Shown: one piece after another, positions 44,202-53,884 of the stretch
How the letters are laid out: each line of letters opens with the position of its first letter
Numbering within the stretch: the stretch's first letter is position 1
Assembly: GCA_907163225.1 (NCBI GenBank)
Contig: OU015322.1
Coordinates: forward strand, 2,395,001 to 2,459,000
Direction of reading: 5' to 3'
Length of the DNA: 64,000 bases
Source: an uncultured Rhodocyclaceae bacterium
GTDB taxonomy: Bacteria; Pseudomonadota; Gammaproteobacteria; Burkholderiales; Rhodocyclaceae
Position numbers and translations under genes: made by a program
The notes under the pieces: generated by a model
Databases searched by the model: none
What the model was told of the DNA's origin: nothing
What the model saw: the letters and a program-made list of their open reading frames with translations, nothing else

Positions 44202-44717
44202 ATGTCTATCAATGCCGAACAATTCGCCGCCGCCAACAAAGCAACCGTTGATTCCCTGCTGTCTGTTGCCAACACCGCCCTGGCTTCTGCCGAGCGTATC
44301 GCCGCTCTGAACCTGAACACCGCCCGCGCAGCCCTGGAAGACACCGTTTCCGGCGTCAAGACCGTGATGGAAGCCAAGGATCCGAAGGCTGCCCTGGCTG
44401 CCCAAACCGCCCTGGCCCAGCCGGCTGTTGACAAGGCCGTCGCCTACTCGCGCTCGGTGTATGAAATCACTGCCCAGACCCAGCAGGATTTGGCCAAGAT
44501 GGTTGAAGCCCAATTCGGCGACTTCCAGAAGTCCATGGCTGGCATGGTTGAAATGGCCACCAAGTCTGCCCCGGCTGGTTCCGAAGGTGCTGTTGCTGCC
44601 ATCCAGAGCGCTATCGCTGCCGCCAATTCCGCTTTTGGCAACATGAACACCGTCGCCAAGCAATTCGCTGACGCTGCTCAAGCCAACATGGCTTCGATGA
44701 CCAAGAAGTCCAAGTAA
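44202..44717 (+). CDS. phaP: Phasin family protein (PHB granule surface)
   Basis: 171 residues, Ala-rich and helical without membrane segments. It follows the phasin pattern: an N-terminal FAAANKATVDSLLSVANTAL, then ERIAALNLNTARAALED and a long amphipathic middle. Phasins coat polyhydroxyalkanoate granules and control their number and size. The ATG at 44202 follows AGGAG by 8 nt. The longer upstream frame runs through the promoter and is not used. A terminator follows the stop. The presence of phasin implies PHB synthesis elsewhere in the genome. Confidence 0.93.
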   Translation: MSINAEQFAAANKATVDSLLSVANTALASAERIAALNLNTARAALEDTVSGVKTVMEAKDPKAALAAQTALAQPAVDKAVAYSRSVYEITAQTQQDLAKMVEAQFGDFQKSMAGMVEMATKSAPAGSEGAVAAIQSAIAAANSAFGNMNTVAKQFADAAQANMASMTKKSK

Positions 44718-44740
44718 GTTTCTCGGGGCTCCCCGAATCA

Positions 44741-44770
44741 AAAGCCCCGCGGATTCCGTGGGGCTTTTTT
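44741..44770 (+). terminator. Rho-independent terminator of the phasin gene
   Basis: Stem AAAGCCCCGCGG / CCGTGGGGCTTT with a 3-nt loop and a T-run. A smaller hairpin (TCGGGG/CCCCGA, 44723-44736) lies just before it. Confidence 0.9.
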
Positions 44771-44832
44771 CATGGCCGGCTGGAAACGATCTAGTAGCCA
44801 GTGATTCGCGCAAATTACGAAGAAAACACAAA

Positions 44833-44868
44833 ATAATTGTTGCGGTGCACAATGATTTTTGGCATAAT
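44833..44868 (+). promoter_or_regulatory. Promoter with the same box as the phasin promoter
   Basis: The box TTGTTGCGGTGCACAAT (44837-44853) matches the phasin box at 15 of 17 positions. TTGCGG (44840-44845) can serve as -35, 17 nt from an extended -10 TGGCATAAT (CATAAT at 44863-44868). The operator thus overlaps the -35 directly. It would start transcription near 44875. Confidence 0.6.
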
Positions 44869-44874
44869 GAATCT

Positions 44875-44932
44875 GTCTCCTCCATCTCCTCCAGGAAATG
44901 GATTTAAGCCCGCCTCGCGCGGGCTTTTTTTC
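44875..44932 (+). ncRNA. Putative small RNA with tandem TCTCCTCCA motifs
   Basis: Predicted transcript of about 58 nt between the promoter above and a strong terminator (AAGCCCGC, CTCGC loop, GCGGGCTT, then seven T, 44906-44932). The 5' part has two tandem TCTCCTCCA units (44876-44884 and 44885-44893), complementary to Shine-Dalgarno sequences such as the AGGAG before phaP. No convincing ORF fits before the terminator. It is inferred from promoter, motif and terminator only. Confidence 0.5.
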
Positions 44933-45054
44933 TTGGTCCAGTCAACCGCTCTTTGCTTCGATTCAGTTACCGCCCTTTGCCGGGCTTGGCGGCGCATGCT
45001 GCTGAAAACGGTTATGCTCAAGCGTTACTGGTCGAGCTACAGAAAGGAATCCTG

Positions 45055-45303
45055 ATGCACACCACAAAGGTTCTAGAACACCTCAAGAAACACGGCCAGC
45101 TGCTTGATTTCGATATCGCCGCAGCCACCAACATTTCGCTGGATGACGTCAGGGCTTCGCTCTCTGAATTGTCCGCACGAGGCGATATCTCTCGTTGTAC
45201 GGTCACCAGTTACGTTAAAGGCAAGGCAATCGAAGGCTTTCAGTGTCGCGTTTCCGGATTCATTCCGCGTCCGGCACCGGGCAGAAAGCCTGGCGTCAAG
45301 TAA
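45055..45303 (+). CDS. Small winged-helix protein, putative transcriptional regulator
   Basis: 82 residues from the ATG at 45055, which has AAAGGA 8 nt upstream. The first 60 residues read as a winged helix-turn-helix (KVLEHLKKHGQLLDFDIAAA, then ISLDDVRASLSELSARGDIS). The C-terminus is short, basic and Pro/Arg/Lys-rich (PRPAPGRKPGVK). It probably binds DNA. Target and ligand are unknown. Confidence 0.65.
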   Translation: MHTTKVLEHLKKHGQLLDFDIAAATNISLDDVRASLSELSARGDISRCTVTSYVKGKAIEGFQCRVSGFIPRPAPGRKPGVK

Positions 45304-45459
45304 AACTGATTGAGGCGCCCCGGATCGAATGCAATCCTGGTGTTCGATCTGGCTGGCCCTCCCTTCTTGCGCCAAAATCTTGCACTCCCGACCGTGTGGG
45401 AGCCTTTACTCGCGCGCTAGAAACGGTTAAAAAGCTTGCCGCCCCTTATGGAGAACCCA

Positions 45460-45654
45460 ATGCCGGAAGAAGATCTCGACGCAAAAGCAGACCGCATGCT
45501 GGACGCCGCACTCGGCGGCCTGACGCCGCATGAGGCGCTGGTCAAAGCATCACTGGCTGAAGCGGCCAATGTGGACGAACGCAATCTGGCCAAGGAAAAA
45601 AATCGGGAGCGTGCCTTGAAGTTGCTGGCTGCGCTCGAAAAATCGATGGGTTGA
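45460..45654 (+). CDS. Hypothetical small protein
   Basis: 64 residues, charged and helical (EEDLDAKADRMLDAALGG, then NLAKEKNRERALKLLAALEK). The ATG at 45460 follows GGAG by 6 nt. An in-frame ATG at 45448 is less well placed. No family recognised. Confidence 0.5.
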   Translation: MPEEDLDAKADRMLDAALGGLTPHEALVKASLAEAANVDERNLAKEKNRERALKLLAALEKSMG

Positions 45655-45663
45655 GTCCCGTCT

Positions 45664-46020
45664 TCAGGCGTTTCGCTGGCGAACAATGGGCGGCACGAAC
45701 TTGACGGAGAACTTCCAGCCGTCGGATGTTGCTTTTAAAACCAGCGACTTTGATTTAGCACCTTCTTCAAACGCCGGCTCCGAACCGAGCAGTTCAACTG
45801 CACCGATGCCCTTGATGACGCAGACGCCGGGCAGGGTGATAAAGGCTGCTTCGGAGGCGACCAGCACGAACTGTCCCTCTTTTGTCTCTGAGCAGGCCAG
45901 CCCCTTGGGCACGCTGGAGGGCGCTTCCTTCCAGCCCTGACGCAATTTGTCCAGGGCGTTCTCGAGTTCGCTGGTGATTTTTACGGCCAGCGTGACTTCA
46001 CGGGATTTGGCGTTTCCCAT
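45664..46020 (-). CDS. Hypothetical protein
   Basis: 118 residues with no signal peptide or membrane helix. It is mixed alpha/beta with an N-terminal charged helix (SELENALDKLRQGWKEA) and a C-terminal strand-rich region (GWKFSVKFVPPIVRQ). AAGGAAAT precedes the start on the minus strand. It is convergent with the small gene ending at 45654. No function can be assigned. Confidence 0.6.
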   Translation of the reverse strand: MGNAKSREVTLAVKITSELENALDKLRQGWKEAPSSVPKGLACSETKEGQFVLVASEAAFITLPGVCVIKGIGAVELLGSEPAFEEGAKSKSLVLKATSDGWKFSVKFVPPIVRQRNA

Positions 46021-46127
46021 CGGATTTCCTTTGCAGAAATGACCAGTCTGGCGATGTTTTTCGGAAGGACTGATCGTCTTTCAGGCAGCATTGCACAAAA
46101 TTCGAAGTCTGGCGCCGGACATCAGTT

Positions 46128-46550
46128 TCAAACCATTGAAAAATAGTATTCGCAGCCCAGCGCGAGCAGCAGCGGCAAATAGGGCAATGTCACTGTCGGT
46201 CGGCACGCGCTGGCTGCATAGCCGAGCACCAGTTTCTGTGCTCCCGGCCTCTGGAGTGACCATTCTGTGTTCAGTTGCATGGCTTCCTGCCCCGGTTTTT
46301 CCTGTCGGAGCAGGTGCTCGACACGCAGCAGGCGGCCACCTAGCCTGGCCTGATAGGTTTTGAATACACCTTCAAGCAACCAGCACAGCGCTACTACGAA
46401 CGCCGTCCAGCGTATCGGCAGGCCGAATGCCAACCCAGCGAGGCATAGTACCAGCCCAGCGATTTTGATAAAAAGTGCGAGTTTTTCGTACTGCTCATGA
46501 TCACATTGCAGGGTTTGCCATTCCTGGGCAAGTAGTGTGTGTTGATTCAT
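46128..46550 (-). CDS. Hypothetical membrane protein
   Basis: 140 residues from the ATG at 46550. Two close helices (LALFIKIAGLVLCLAGLAFGL and WTAFVVALCWLLEGVF, about residues 24-63), a soluble stretch rich in Gln/Arg, and a hydrophobic C-terminus (LPYLPLLLALGCEYYF). It follows the PEP-CTERM gene by 13 nt on the same strand, so they may be co-transcribed. Function unknown. Confidence 0.6.
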   Translation of the reverse strand: MNQHTLLAQEWQTLQCDHEQYEKLALFIKIAGLVLCLAGLAFGLPIRWTAFVVALCWLLEGVFKTYQARLGGRLLRVEHLLRQEKPGQEAMQLNTEWSLQRPGAQKLVLGYAASACRPTVTLPYLPLLLALGCEYYFSMV

Positions 46551-46563
46551 GCTTGATGCCTGT

Positions 46564-47388
46564 TCAGTAAGTAGATTTTCCGCGGCGATAGGCCATGCCG
46601 GCGATGAAACCCAGTCCTGCCAGCAACATCGCCGCCGCGCCAGGCTCCGGTACGGCTGAGATGCTGACCGAGCCGCTGTCCTGTACGGTGAAAGCCTGTT
46701 GCGACAGAGTAACATTGCCCCCTTCGCATGCGTCGGCCAGTCCGCAAATGATTTCGGAGACTATCAGGGCGTCCGGCATGCGCAGGGCATTGGAAATGTT
46801 GAGTTCAAGTTGCACGTTTGACAGGCCTGCCATGTCAGTTCCGCTGGCGGTGTATAAGTAGCCCTGGCTAACGCTGCCGGTGATACCCCTTGCTTTCAAC
46901 GCCACCATGCCCTGATCGTCTGCAATGTAACCATCGAAAATATTGAAGCTGGCGACAAGTTTGCCGTTGTCGGCGCCGTAGTTTGCGGCACTGGTTGCAA
47001 AGTCGAAGGCGGTATCGGCATAAAGTTTGATCTGGCCACCGCTCATGCGCAACGCTTTCCGGTCTAAATAGCTGCCCGTGCCGATCACGCTGTAGGTCGC
47101 GGTGAGGTCGTTGGCGCCAAACGGAGCACTCCCGTCGGCATTGAGGATGCGATAGGCGCCGTTTTCGATGAACGTAAATGCGTATGGATTGCCGGTGTCC
47201 GTCGGTAACAATTGCACATACCCGACACCGCCGATATTGACGCTTGACACTCGCCTGGCAGTTGAAGCACCGCTACCAACCGGATTGATCTGCCAATCCT
47301 CTGTCGCGATGGCTGATTGCGAAGACAGTACAAAGGCCAGAGTGCACATGCCATGCCTGGCTACATTGAAAAATCGAGTGAATGTCAT
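46564..47388 (-). CDS. PEP-CTERM exported protein
   Basis: 274 residues. An N-terminal signal peptide (cleavage near SQSAIATEDW) and a C-terminal sorting signal: VPEPGAAAMLLAGLGFIAGMA followed by YRRGKSTY, that is PEP motif, hydrophobic helix, basic tail. PEP-CTERM proteins are cleaved and anchored or secreted by an exosortase, often together with exopolysaccharide. The middle is a beta-rich domain without a catalytic motif I recognise. No exosortase gene is in the window. Confidence 0.88.
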   Translation of the reverse strand: MTFTRFFNVARHGMCTLAFVLSSQSAIATEDWQINPVGSGASTARRVSSVNIGGVGYVQLLPTDTGNPYAFTFIENGAYRILNADGSAPFGANDLTATYSVIGTGSYLDRKALRMSGGQIKLYADTAFDFATSAANYGADNGKLVASFNIFDGYIADDQGMVALKARGITGSVSQGYLYTASGTDMAGLSNVQLELNISNALRMPDALIVSEIICGLADACEGGNVTLSQQAFTVQDSGSVSISAVPEPGAAAMLLAGLGFIAGMAYRRGKSTY

Positions 47389-47828
47389 ACAAATCTCTTG
47401 TTGGGAAAAGCTGCGGGTGCCGTTGATTTATTCGCGCCGAAACCCACTGTGTTTAGGGGCTACGGCAATCTTTCAAAAAATGCCAATGGCGAATACATTC
47501 AATTTTAAATTACATTTGTTGCTAAATAGATATTTTTATCAGGTTTAGATATTAAATTCAAATAAATTTAGAAGTGTCAACTCTGCGGATCGTTTGCAAA
47601 GAAGGGGCCGTGGGAGTTTTCGGAGGTCTTCCCATTGGTAGCGGCAGCTACGCCGACAAATGAATCGCGGCAATGATTTCAGGGATGGCTAAACCATATG
47701 CTTCGAAACAACAGGTTTGTTGGGTCTTATTATTCGGTTTTCTCGAAGTGTTCCTGTTGGCGAACTGGTGGCGCGATGTTGCCGGGCTTTCTACAATGGG
47801 CGCCTGATCATTTGTCACCCATTGCCCC
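47389..47828. other. 440-bp intergenic region, AT-rich in part
   Basis: Between the divergent PEP-CTERM gene and terC. Bases about 47500-47580 are clearly AT-richer than the surroundings. I see no supported gene, repeat or RNA. Promoters for both neighbours must lie here but I could not pick clear boxes. Confidence 0.6.
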
Positions 47829-48587
47829 ATGCTCGAATTCCTGCTCTCCCCCGAAATCTGGATCGCTTTCTTTACGTTGACTGCGCTCGAACTGGTGCTT
47901 GGCATCGACAACATCATTTTCATCTCCATCCTGGTCGACAAGTTACCCAAGGAAAAACAGGAGACGGCGCGGCGGATCGGCCTGTTTCTGGCGATGTTTA
48001 TGCGGATCGGCTTGCTGCTGCTGCTGTCGTGGATTGTCGGTCTGACTGAGCCGGTGCTGACACTGTTCGGATTTGGTATTTCCGGGCGTGACATGATCCT
48101 GATTGCCGGTGGCCTGTTCCTGATCTGGAAGAGTACCGGCGAGGTGCACCAGTTGCTAGAAGGCGAGGAGGGTGAGGCATCGAGCAAGGTGGCTTCGAGC
48201 TTTGCCGGCGTCATCGCCCAGATCATCGTCATCGACCTGGTGTTTTCGCTCGACTCGATCATCACGGCGGTCGGCATGGTCAGCGAGGTCGGTGTGATGA
48301 TCGCTGCCGTCGTTGCCTCGGTCGGCCTGATGATGCTGTTTGCGCGCTCGATCGGCGAATTCGTCTCGAATCATCCGACGATCAAGATGCTGGCGCTGTC
48401 TTTCCTGGTCGTCGTTGGTGTCGTGCTGATCGCTGACGGTTTTGGCCACCACGTGCCAAAGGGCTACATCTATTTCGCCATGGCCTTTTCGGTCGGTGTC
48501 GAGATGCTCAACATCCGCATGCGCAAAAAGACCGTCAAGCCGGTCGACCTGCGCGAAGCCTACTCCCGGGAATTTGAGGCGGACTAA
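47829..48587 (+). CDS. TerC-family integral membrane protein
   Basis: 252 residues with seven or so helices. The TerC signature ELVLGIDNIIFISILVDKL is near residue 20, and a second acidic membrane motif DLVFSLDSIITAVG is near residue 137. Members of this family are linked to manganese export or metal loading of exported proteins, and some to tellurite resistance. The exact role here is not determined by sequence. Confidence 0.9.
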   Translation: MLEFLLSPEIWIAFFTLTALELVLGIDNIIFISILVDKLPKEKQETARRIGLFLAMFMRIGLLLLLSWIVGLTEPVLTLFGFGISGRDMILIAGGLFLIWKSTGEVHQLLEGEEGEASSKVASSFAGVIAQIIVIDLVFSLDSIITAVGMVSEVGVMIAAVVASVGLMMLFARSIGEFVSNHPTIKMLALSFLVVVGVVLIADGFGHHVPKGYIYFAMAFSVGVEMLNIRMRKKTVKPVDLREAYSREFEAD

Positions 48588-48593
48588 TTTGCC

Positions 48594-49157
48594 TCAAACT
48601 GGCGACAGGATGGCGGTGACGCGGCCCGGCTCGATGCGGATCGAACGGAGTAGCCAGCGTGCTGCCTTTTCCTGCGCGGTACCATCTTCGCGCAGGACGT
48701 AAACCGGCTTGGCGCGAAAATAGGCGTTCATCAGCTGGGTGATGGCCTGTCGGGCCATCGGCTCTGCTTCGCGCGGAATGGCCTGTGATTGCACCGCATG
48801 GGCGACCGGGTTGTCGAGGAAAAAGGCCTTGGCATTGTCGTCGTAGCGCAGGCCTGACGTTCCTTCGACGGCTACCGGGACAGCCGGTTGACCGAGTAGC
48901 GAGACATTCATGCGGGCGCTCAGGGCGGCCCGGCCTTCCGGGTTGCCAAGGCGGATCGTCGGCGTTTCCAGAAACGACACGATGACCATGCCTTTGCCGT
49001 AGCTTTTCTGCATCGTACCGCTCTTCTCTATCTGCGCTTGAGCATCGGCCTCCGAGAAATAAATTTCCCGTTCCAGGAAGCCGGCGCTCCACGTGAGACT
49101 GCAGGTCAGCAGGGTCAGTGCGGTTAGTGCAAATTTCAGTTTCATCGTCGCTGTCAT
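48594..49157 (-). CDS. Exported DUF1439 protein
   Basis: 187 residues from the ATG at 49157, which sits 6 nt after GAAGG. The in-frame ATG at 49163 abuts the ribosome site. The signal peptide KFALTALTLLTCSLTWSAG has no clear lipobox at the cleavage site. The body resembles the DUF1439 (YceB-like) tubular lipid-binding fold (SGLRYDDNAKAFFLDNP, FRAKPVYVLRED). Role unknown. Its stop nearly abuts that of terC. Confidence 0.7.
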   Translation of the reverse strand: MTATMKLKFALTALTLLTCSLTWSAGFLEREIYFSEADAQAQIEKSGTMQKSYGKGMVIVSFLETPTIRLGNPEGRAALSARMNVSLLGQPAVPVAVEGTSGLRYDDNAKAFFLDNPVAHAVQSQAIPREAEPMARQAITQLMNAYFRAKPVYVLREDGTAQEKAARWLLRSIRIEPGRVTAILSPV

Positions 49158-49175
49158 GTTCATCCTTCAATTCGA

Positions 49176-50246
49176 TCAGGCAGATTTTCCTGCCCATTTG
49201 CGTCGGTAGTGTACCGGCGCCATGCCGGTCCACTCGACAAAAGCGCGATAAAAGGCCGAGGTGTCCGCGTAGCCCAGGTCGGCGGCGACCTTGGCGATGG
49301 CGTCCTTGCTCTTGGTCAGGCGGGCTAGCGCCATGTCGCGGCGCAGGGCGTCCTTGATGCCGCGAAAGCTGGAGCCCTCCTCTTCCAGTCGGCGGTGAAT
49401 GGTGCGCGGCGACAGGTAAAGTCGGCTCGCAATTTCGTCAAGGCTCAAGGTTTCGGGCAATGCTGCGCGCAGCAGGTCGCGAACGCGGATGACCATTTCG
49501 CGGTCGCGCCGGTAGAGCGTGGTGATCTTGCCCGGGGCGCCGTCGAGGAATGTGGTCAGCGCCGCTTCGTCACGGCGGATGGGCAGGTCGAGCAGGTTTG
49601 CGTTGAAGCTGGCGACCAGCGTACCGGTGCCGCCTGGCACGGTCGGCGCGAAACGAGAATCCTCGGTGAAGATCAAGGCGTAGTCAGCGAAATGGGCTGG
49701 CTTGCGGTAGGGAAATATAACGTTGTCCAGACCGATGCCGCGCCCGGCTAGCCAGCATGACAGGCCGTGCAGCAGGCGGAGCAGCCATTCAAAAGCGAAA
49801 ACGCGGCCAGGATCGTCGGTTTCCTCGGCCAGCTTACGAGTTTCCGCGATGACCAGTTCGGCATGGCCGTGCGAGCGGCGGACGCTGACTGCCAGGTCGG
49901 GCAGCACGACGTGCAGAAAACGGGCGGCTCGGGTCAGCGCCTCGGCCAGCGTCTGGGCGCTCAGGCAGCCGCGGCACAGGAATTCGAAGCTGCCGACGCG
50001 CATCGGCTGAGCAAAGAGGCCGAAGCCTTCGTCGTCCAGTTCGTGGTTCAGTTGGTTGTAGAGCGCGGCGTAGCGGTCGATGGGGATTCGGCTGGCGGTG
50101 TCTGCAATATCAATGTCAGTCACTGCCAGTAGCGAGGCGGGGTCGATCCGGCGGCGGATCAGACCGGCTAGCATGCCGGTGACAAAGCCCATTGCAACAG
50201 TGGCTTGTGTACGGTTGGGTGATTCCGGGTTGGTGCGACGCAGCAT
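49176..50246 (-). CDS. AraC-family transcriptional regulator
   Basis: 356 residues. The N-terminal region of the Arabinose_bd type (residues about 20-210) precedes a C-terminal AraC DNA-binding domain with LSLDEIASRLYLSPRTIHRRL and ADLGYADTSAFYRAFVEWTG. It is divergent from icmF, with a dispersed element copy directly in front of its start codon. It may regulate icmF or genes for the same acyl-CoA pathway. That is only inferred from position. Confidence 0.88.
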   Translation of the reverse strand: MLRRTNPESPNRTQATVAMGFVTGMLAGLIRRRIDPASLLAVTDIDIADTASRIPIDRYAALYNQLNHELDDEGFGLFAQPMRVGSFEFLCRGCLSAQTLAEALTRAARFLHVVLPDLAVSVRRSHGHAELVIAETRKLAEETDDPGRVFAFEWLLRLLHGLSCWLAGRGIGLDNVIFPYRKPAHFADYALIFTEDSRFAPTVPGGTGTLVASFNANLLDLPIRRDEAALTTFLDGAPGKITTLYRRDREMVIRVRDLLRAALPETLSLDEIASRLYLSPRTIHRRLEEEGSSFRGIKDALRRDMALARLTKSKDAIAKVAADLGYADTSAFYRAFVEWTGMAPVHYRRKWAGKSA

Positions 50247-50273
50247 TTCTGGCCGTTTTTTCCAGTTGACCGT
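50246..50273 (+). repeat. Dispersed T-tract/GTTGACCG element, copy 6
   Basis: TTTCTGGCCG, a TTTTTTCC tract, then AGTTGACCGT, starting at the first base of the AraC-type gene's start codon and lying in the 140-nt divergent gap to icmF. Confidence 0.7.
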
Positions 50274-50387
50274 AATACTCTAACACCTTGGCGGAATTTG
50301 CACGATCGTCGTCTTTGAGCACAATGACGCGATGCTGGAAGCAGCCTACGATAAGCGCCTTTCCACACTTTCGTTGAGGCATGCGTC

Positions 50388-53300
50388 ATGACCGATCTTT
50401 CCGTTGCCAAGAAGCTTTCTCCGTACAAGCCGAAGAACAAGGTTCGTTTCGTCACCGCCGCCTCGCTGTTCGACGGCCACGACGCCTCGATCAACATCAT
50501 GCGCCGCATCCTGCAATCGACCGGCTCCGAAGTGATCCACCTCGGCCACAACCGCTCGGTGCAGGAAATCGTCAATGCCGCGCTGCAGGAAGACGTGCAG
50601 GGCATCTGCATCACCTCCTACCAGGGTGGCCACGTCGAATTCTTCAAGTACATGATCGACCTGCTGAAGGCCAACGGCGGCGCCAACATCAAGGTGTTCG
50701 GCGGTGGCGGCGGCGTCATCGTGCCGTCGGAAATCAAGGAACTGCACGAATACGGCGTGACCCGTATCTACGCCCCGGAAGACGGCGTCCATATGGGCCT
50801 GCAGGGCATGATCAACGAAGTCGTACAGAAGTCCGACTTCGATGTCGCCGATGAAGGTGTGCCAACCGTCGAGCAAGTGCTGGCTGGCTTGAAGGCTGGC
50901 GACAAGCGCCTCCTGGCCCGGGTCATCACCCTGCTCGAAAACGGCGAAGCCCCGGCCCTCAAGGAGCCGCTGCTCAAGGCGGCGGCCGAAGCGAATATCC
51001 CCGTACTCGGCATCACTGGCACCGGCGGCGCCGGTAAGTCCTCTCTCACCGATGAAATCGTCCGCCGATTCCGCCTCGATCAGGGCGATACGGTCAAGAT
51101 CGGCCTGATCTCCATCGACCCGTCGCGCAAGCGTACAGGCGGCGCCCTGCTCGGCGACCGCATCCGGATGAACGCCATCGAACATCCGAACATCTTCATG
51201 CGTTCGCTGGCTACCCGCGATACCGGCTCGGAAATTTCCGTCGCGCTGCCGGAAGTCATCGCCGCCTGCAAGCTGGCCGGTTTCGATCTGGTCGTTGTCG
51301 AGACCTCCGGTATTGGTCAGGGTAATGCGGCCATCGTGCCTTTCGTTGATCTGTCGCTGTACGTGATGACGCCGGAGTTCGGTGCTGCCTCGCAGCTGGA
51401 AAAGATCGACATGCTCGACTTCGCCGATTTCGTGGCGATCAACAAGTTCGACCGCAAGGGCGCCGAGGATGCGCTGCGTGACGTCCGCAAGCAGTACCAG
51501 CGCAACCGCGAAGCTTTCACCACGCCGACCGACGACATGCCGGTGTTCGGCACGCAGGCCGCCCGCTTCAACGACGATGGCGTCACCGCCTTGTATCAGG
51601 CGCTGGTTCCGGCCCTGACCGAGAAGGGGCTGAAGCTCAAGCCCGGTCAATTGCCGATCGTCACCGTCAAGCAGTCCTCGACCCAGCGCGCCATCGTGCC
51701 GGCCCAGCGCGTCCGTTATCTGGCAGAGATCGCCGACACCGTGCGCGGCTATCACGCTCACACCGAAGAGCAGGTCAGGATCGCCCGCGAACGTCAGTCG
51801 CTGCGCATTGCCAAGGGTGTCTTTGCCGGTTGCGACAAGAACGTGGCCGATTTCGACGAAATGCAGGCGTTCAAGGATGCCCAGCAGGATCCGAAAGCCA
51901 AGAAGCTGCTCGACATGTGGCCGGCGACTGTTGAGGCCTATTCGGGCGACGAGTACGTCGTGAAGATTCGCGACAAGGAAATCCGTACCAAGCTGGTTTC
52001 CGAATCGCTGTCCGGCACCAAGATCAAAAAGGTCATCCTGCCCAAATTTGGCGATGACGGCGAAACGCTGCGCTTCCTGATGCGCGAGAACGTGCCCGGC
52101 TCCTTCCCTTACACCGCCGGCGTCTTCGCCTTCAAGCGCGAGGGTGAAGACCCGACCCGTATGTTCGCCGGCGAAGGCGATGCCTTCCGCACCAACCGCC
52201 GCTTCAAGCGCGTTTCCGAAGGCATGCCGGCCCACCGTTTGTCGACCGCCTTCGACTCCGTGACCCTGTACGGCTGCGACCCCGACGAGCGCCCGGACAT
52301 CTACGGCAAGATCGGCAATTCCGGTGTCTCGATCGCCACCCTCGATGACCTGAAAGTGCTCTACGACGGCTTCGATCTGCTCTGTCCGACCACCTCGGTT
52401 TCGATGACGATCAACGGGCCGGCACCGATCATCCTCGCCTGCTTCTTCAATACCGCCATTGATCAGCAGATGGCCAAGTTCGAAAAAGAAAACGGCCGCC
52501 AGCCGACCGAGGACGAAGCCCAAAAGATTCGTGAGTGGGTGCTCAAGTCAGTGCGCGGCACCGTGCAGGCTGACATCCTGAAAGAAGACCAGGGGCAGAA
52601 TACCTGCATCTTCTCAACCGAATTCGCGCTGAAGATGATGGGCGACATCCAGGAATTTTTCGTCCATAACCAGGTGCAGAATTTCTACTCGGTGTCGATC
52701 TCCGGGTATCACATCGCCGAAGCCGGTGCGAATCCGATCAGCCAGCTCGCCTTCACCCTCTCCAATGGCTTCACCTACGTCGAGAGCTACCTGGCGCGTG
52801 GCATGCATATCGACGACTTCGCGCCCAACCTGTCGTTCTTCTTCTCGAACGGCATGGACCCGGAATATTCCGTGATCGGCCGCGTTGCCCGCCGCATCTG
52901 GGCGCTGGCGATGAAGAACAAATACGGTGCCAACGAACGCAGCCAGAAGCTGAAATACCACATCCAGACCTCGGGCCGCTCGCTGCACGCCCAGGAGATG
53001 GATTTCAACGACATCCGCACCACGCTGCAGGCGCTGATCGCCATCTACGACAACTGCAACTCGCTGCACACCAACGCCTACGACGAGGCGATCACGACGC
53101 CGACCGAGGAAAGCGTGCGCCGCGCCATGGCCATCCAGCTCATCATCAACCGCGAGTGGGGCGTTGCCAAGAACGAGAACCCGAATCAGGGCGCCTTCGT
53201 CATCGACGAGCTGACCGATCTGGTCGAAGAAGCCGTGCTCAAGGAATTCGAAGCCATCGCCTCGCGCGGCGGCGTGCTCGGCGCCATGGAAACCGGCTAC

Positions 53301-53651
53301 CAGCGCGGCAAGATCCAGGAAGAGTCGATGTACTACGAACACAAGAAGCACGACGGCTCGTACCCGATCATCGGCGTGAATACCTTTCTGAATCCGAAGG
53401 GAATGGCCCAGCAGGAAATCGAACTGGCCCGTTCGAGCGACGAAGAAAAGCAGTCGCAGATCAAGCGTTTGCGCGATTTTCAGGCAAAAAACGCGTCGAC
53501 CGCAGCAGGCATGCTGACCAAACTGAAGCAGACGGTCATCGAAGACGGCAACGTCTTTGCCGTGCTGGTTGATGCGGTCAAATGCTGTTCGCTCGGCCAG
53601 ATCAGCAGCGCGCTGTATGAAGTCGGCGGCCAGTACCGCCGCAGCATGTAA
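50388..53651 (+). CDS. icmF: IcmF, fused isobutyryl-CoA mutase with G-protein chaperone
   Basis: 1087 residues. Domain order is a B12-binding domain with [10 protein letters not shown] (the cobalamin His motif), a MeaB/ArgK-type GTPase with Walker [11 protein letters not shown] at about residue 211, a linker, and the acyl-CoA mutase barrel. The active-site stretch [12 protein letters not shown] fits IcmF rather than methylmalonyl-CoA mutase, which has a different Tyr/Arg pattern there. It interconverts isobutyryl- and n-butyryl-CoA with adenosylcobalamin, linking to the acyl-CoA oxidation genes elsewhere in the window. The gene is intact. A decayed partial copy of its 3' end lies at 58294-58757. 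Confidence 0.95.
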   Translation: MTDLSVAKKLSPYKPKNKVRFVTAASLFDGHDASINIMRRILQSTGSEVIHLGHNRSVQEIVNAALQEDVQGICITSYQGGHVEFFKYMIDLLKANGGANIKVFGGGGGVIVPSEIKELHEYGVTRIYAPEDGVHMGLQGMINEVVQKSDFDVADEGVPTVEQVLAGLKAGDKRLLARVITLLENGEAPALKEPLLKAAAEANIPVLGITGTGGAGKSSLTDEIVRRFRLDQGDTVKIGLISIDPSRKRTGGALLGDRIRMNAIEHPNIFMRSLATRDTGSEISVALPEVIAACKLAGFDLVVVETSGIGQGNAAIVPFVDLSLYVMTPEFGAASQLEKIDMLDFADFVAINKFDRKGAEDALRDVRKQYQRNREAFTTPTDDMPVFGTQAARFNDDGVTALYQALVPALTEKGLKLKPGQLPIVTVKQSSTQRAIVPAQRVRYLAEIADTVRGYHAHTEEQVRIARERQSLRIAKGVFAGCDKNVADFDEMQAFKDAQQDPKAKKLLDMWPATVEAYSGDEYVVKIRDKEIRTKLVSESLSGTKIKKVILPKFGDDGETLRFLMRENVPGSFPYTAGVFAFKREGEDPTRMFAGEGDAFRTNRRFKRVSEGMPAHRLSTAFDSVTLYGCDPDERPDIYGKIGNSGVSIATLDDLKVLYDGFDLLCPTTSVSMTINGPAPIILACFFNTAIDQQMAKFEKENGRQPTEDEAQKIREWVLKSVRGTVQADILKEDQGQNTCIFSTEFALKMMGDIQEFFVHNQVQNFYSVSISGYHIAEAGANPISQLAFTLSNGFTYVESYLARGMHIDDFAPNLSFFFSNGMDPEYSVIGRVARRIWALAMKNKYGANERSQKLKYHIQTSGRSLHAQEMDFNDIRTTLQALIAIYDNCNSLHTNAYDEAITTPTEESVRRAMAIQLIINREWGVAKNENPNQGAFVIDELTDLVEEAVLKEFEAIASRGGVLGAMETGYQRGKIQEESMYYEHKKHDGSYPIIGVNTFLNPKGMAQQEIELARSSDEEKQSQIKRLRDFQAKNASTAAGMLTKLKQTVIEDGNVFAVLVDAVKCCSLGQISSALYEVGGQYRRSM

Positions 53652-53884
53652 GCCGCGGGGACAAAGGGAGGCAGTGGCATTCATGTGGGGTCGCAGTGAA
53701 GGGATTCTTGCCTGAATAGCCGTATGGGCCCATAGACATTCTGCTCTCTCCGTTCGGAACTCCTGTGCCTGTCCACGCGACGCATGCCGGGTGTCTATCG
53801 ACGCAGCCGTTCCGAATGAACGCTACTCTACTGGGGGGTACGAACCACGTGCCTTCTGCTGCAAGAATGCGGATGTGGAGGGCG

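Noticed and set aside
44837-45055. 72-codon open frame across the putative small RNA
   Set aside because: It runs through a strong promoter and a terminator hairpin and has no ribosome site or family resemblance.
50346-52523. 725-codon open frame on the minus strand
   Set aside because: Antisense to icmF, whose protein sequence is fully conserved.
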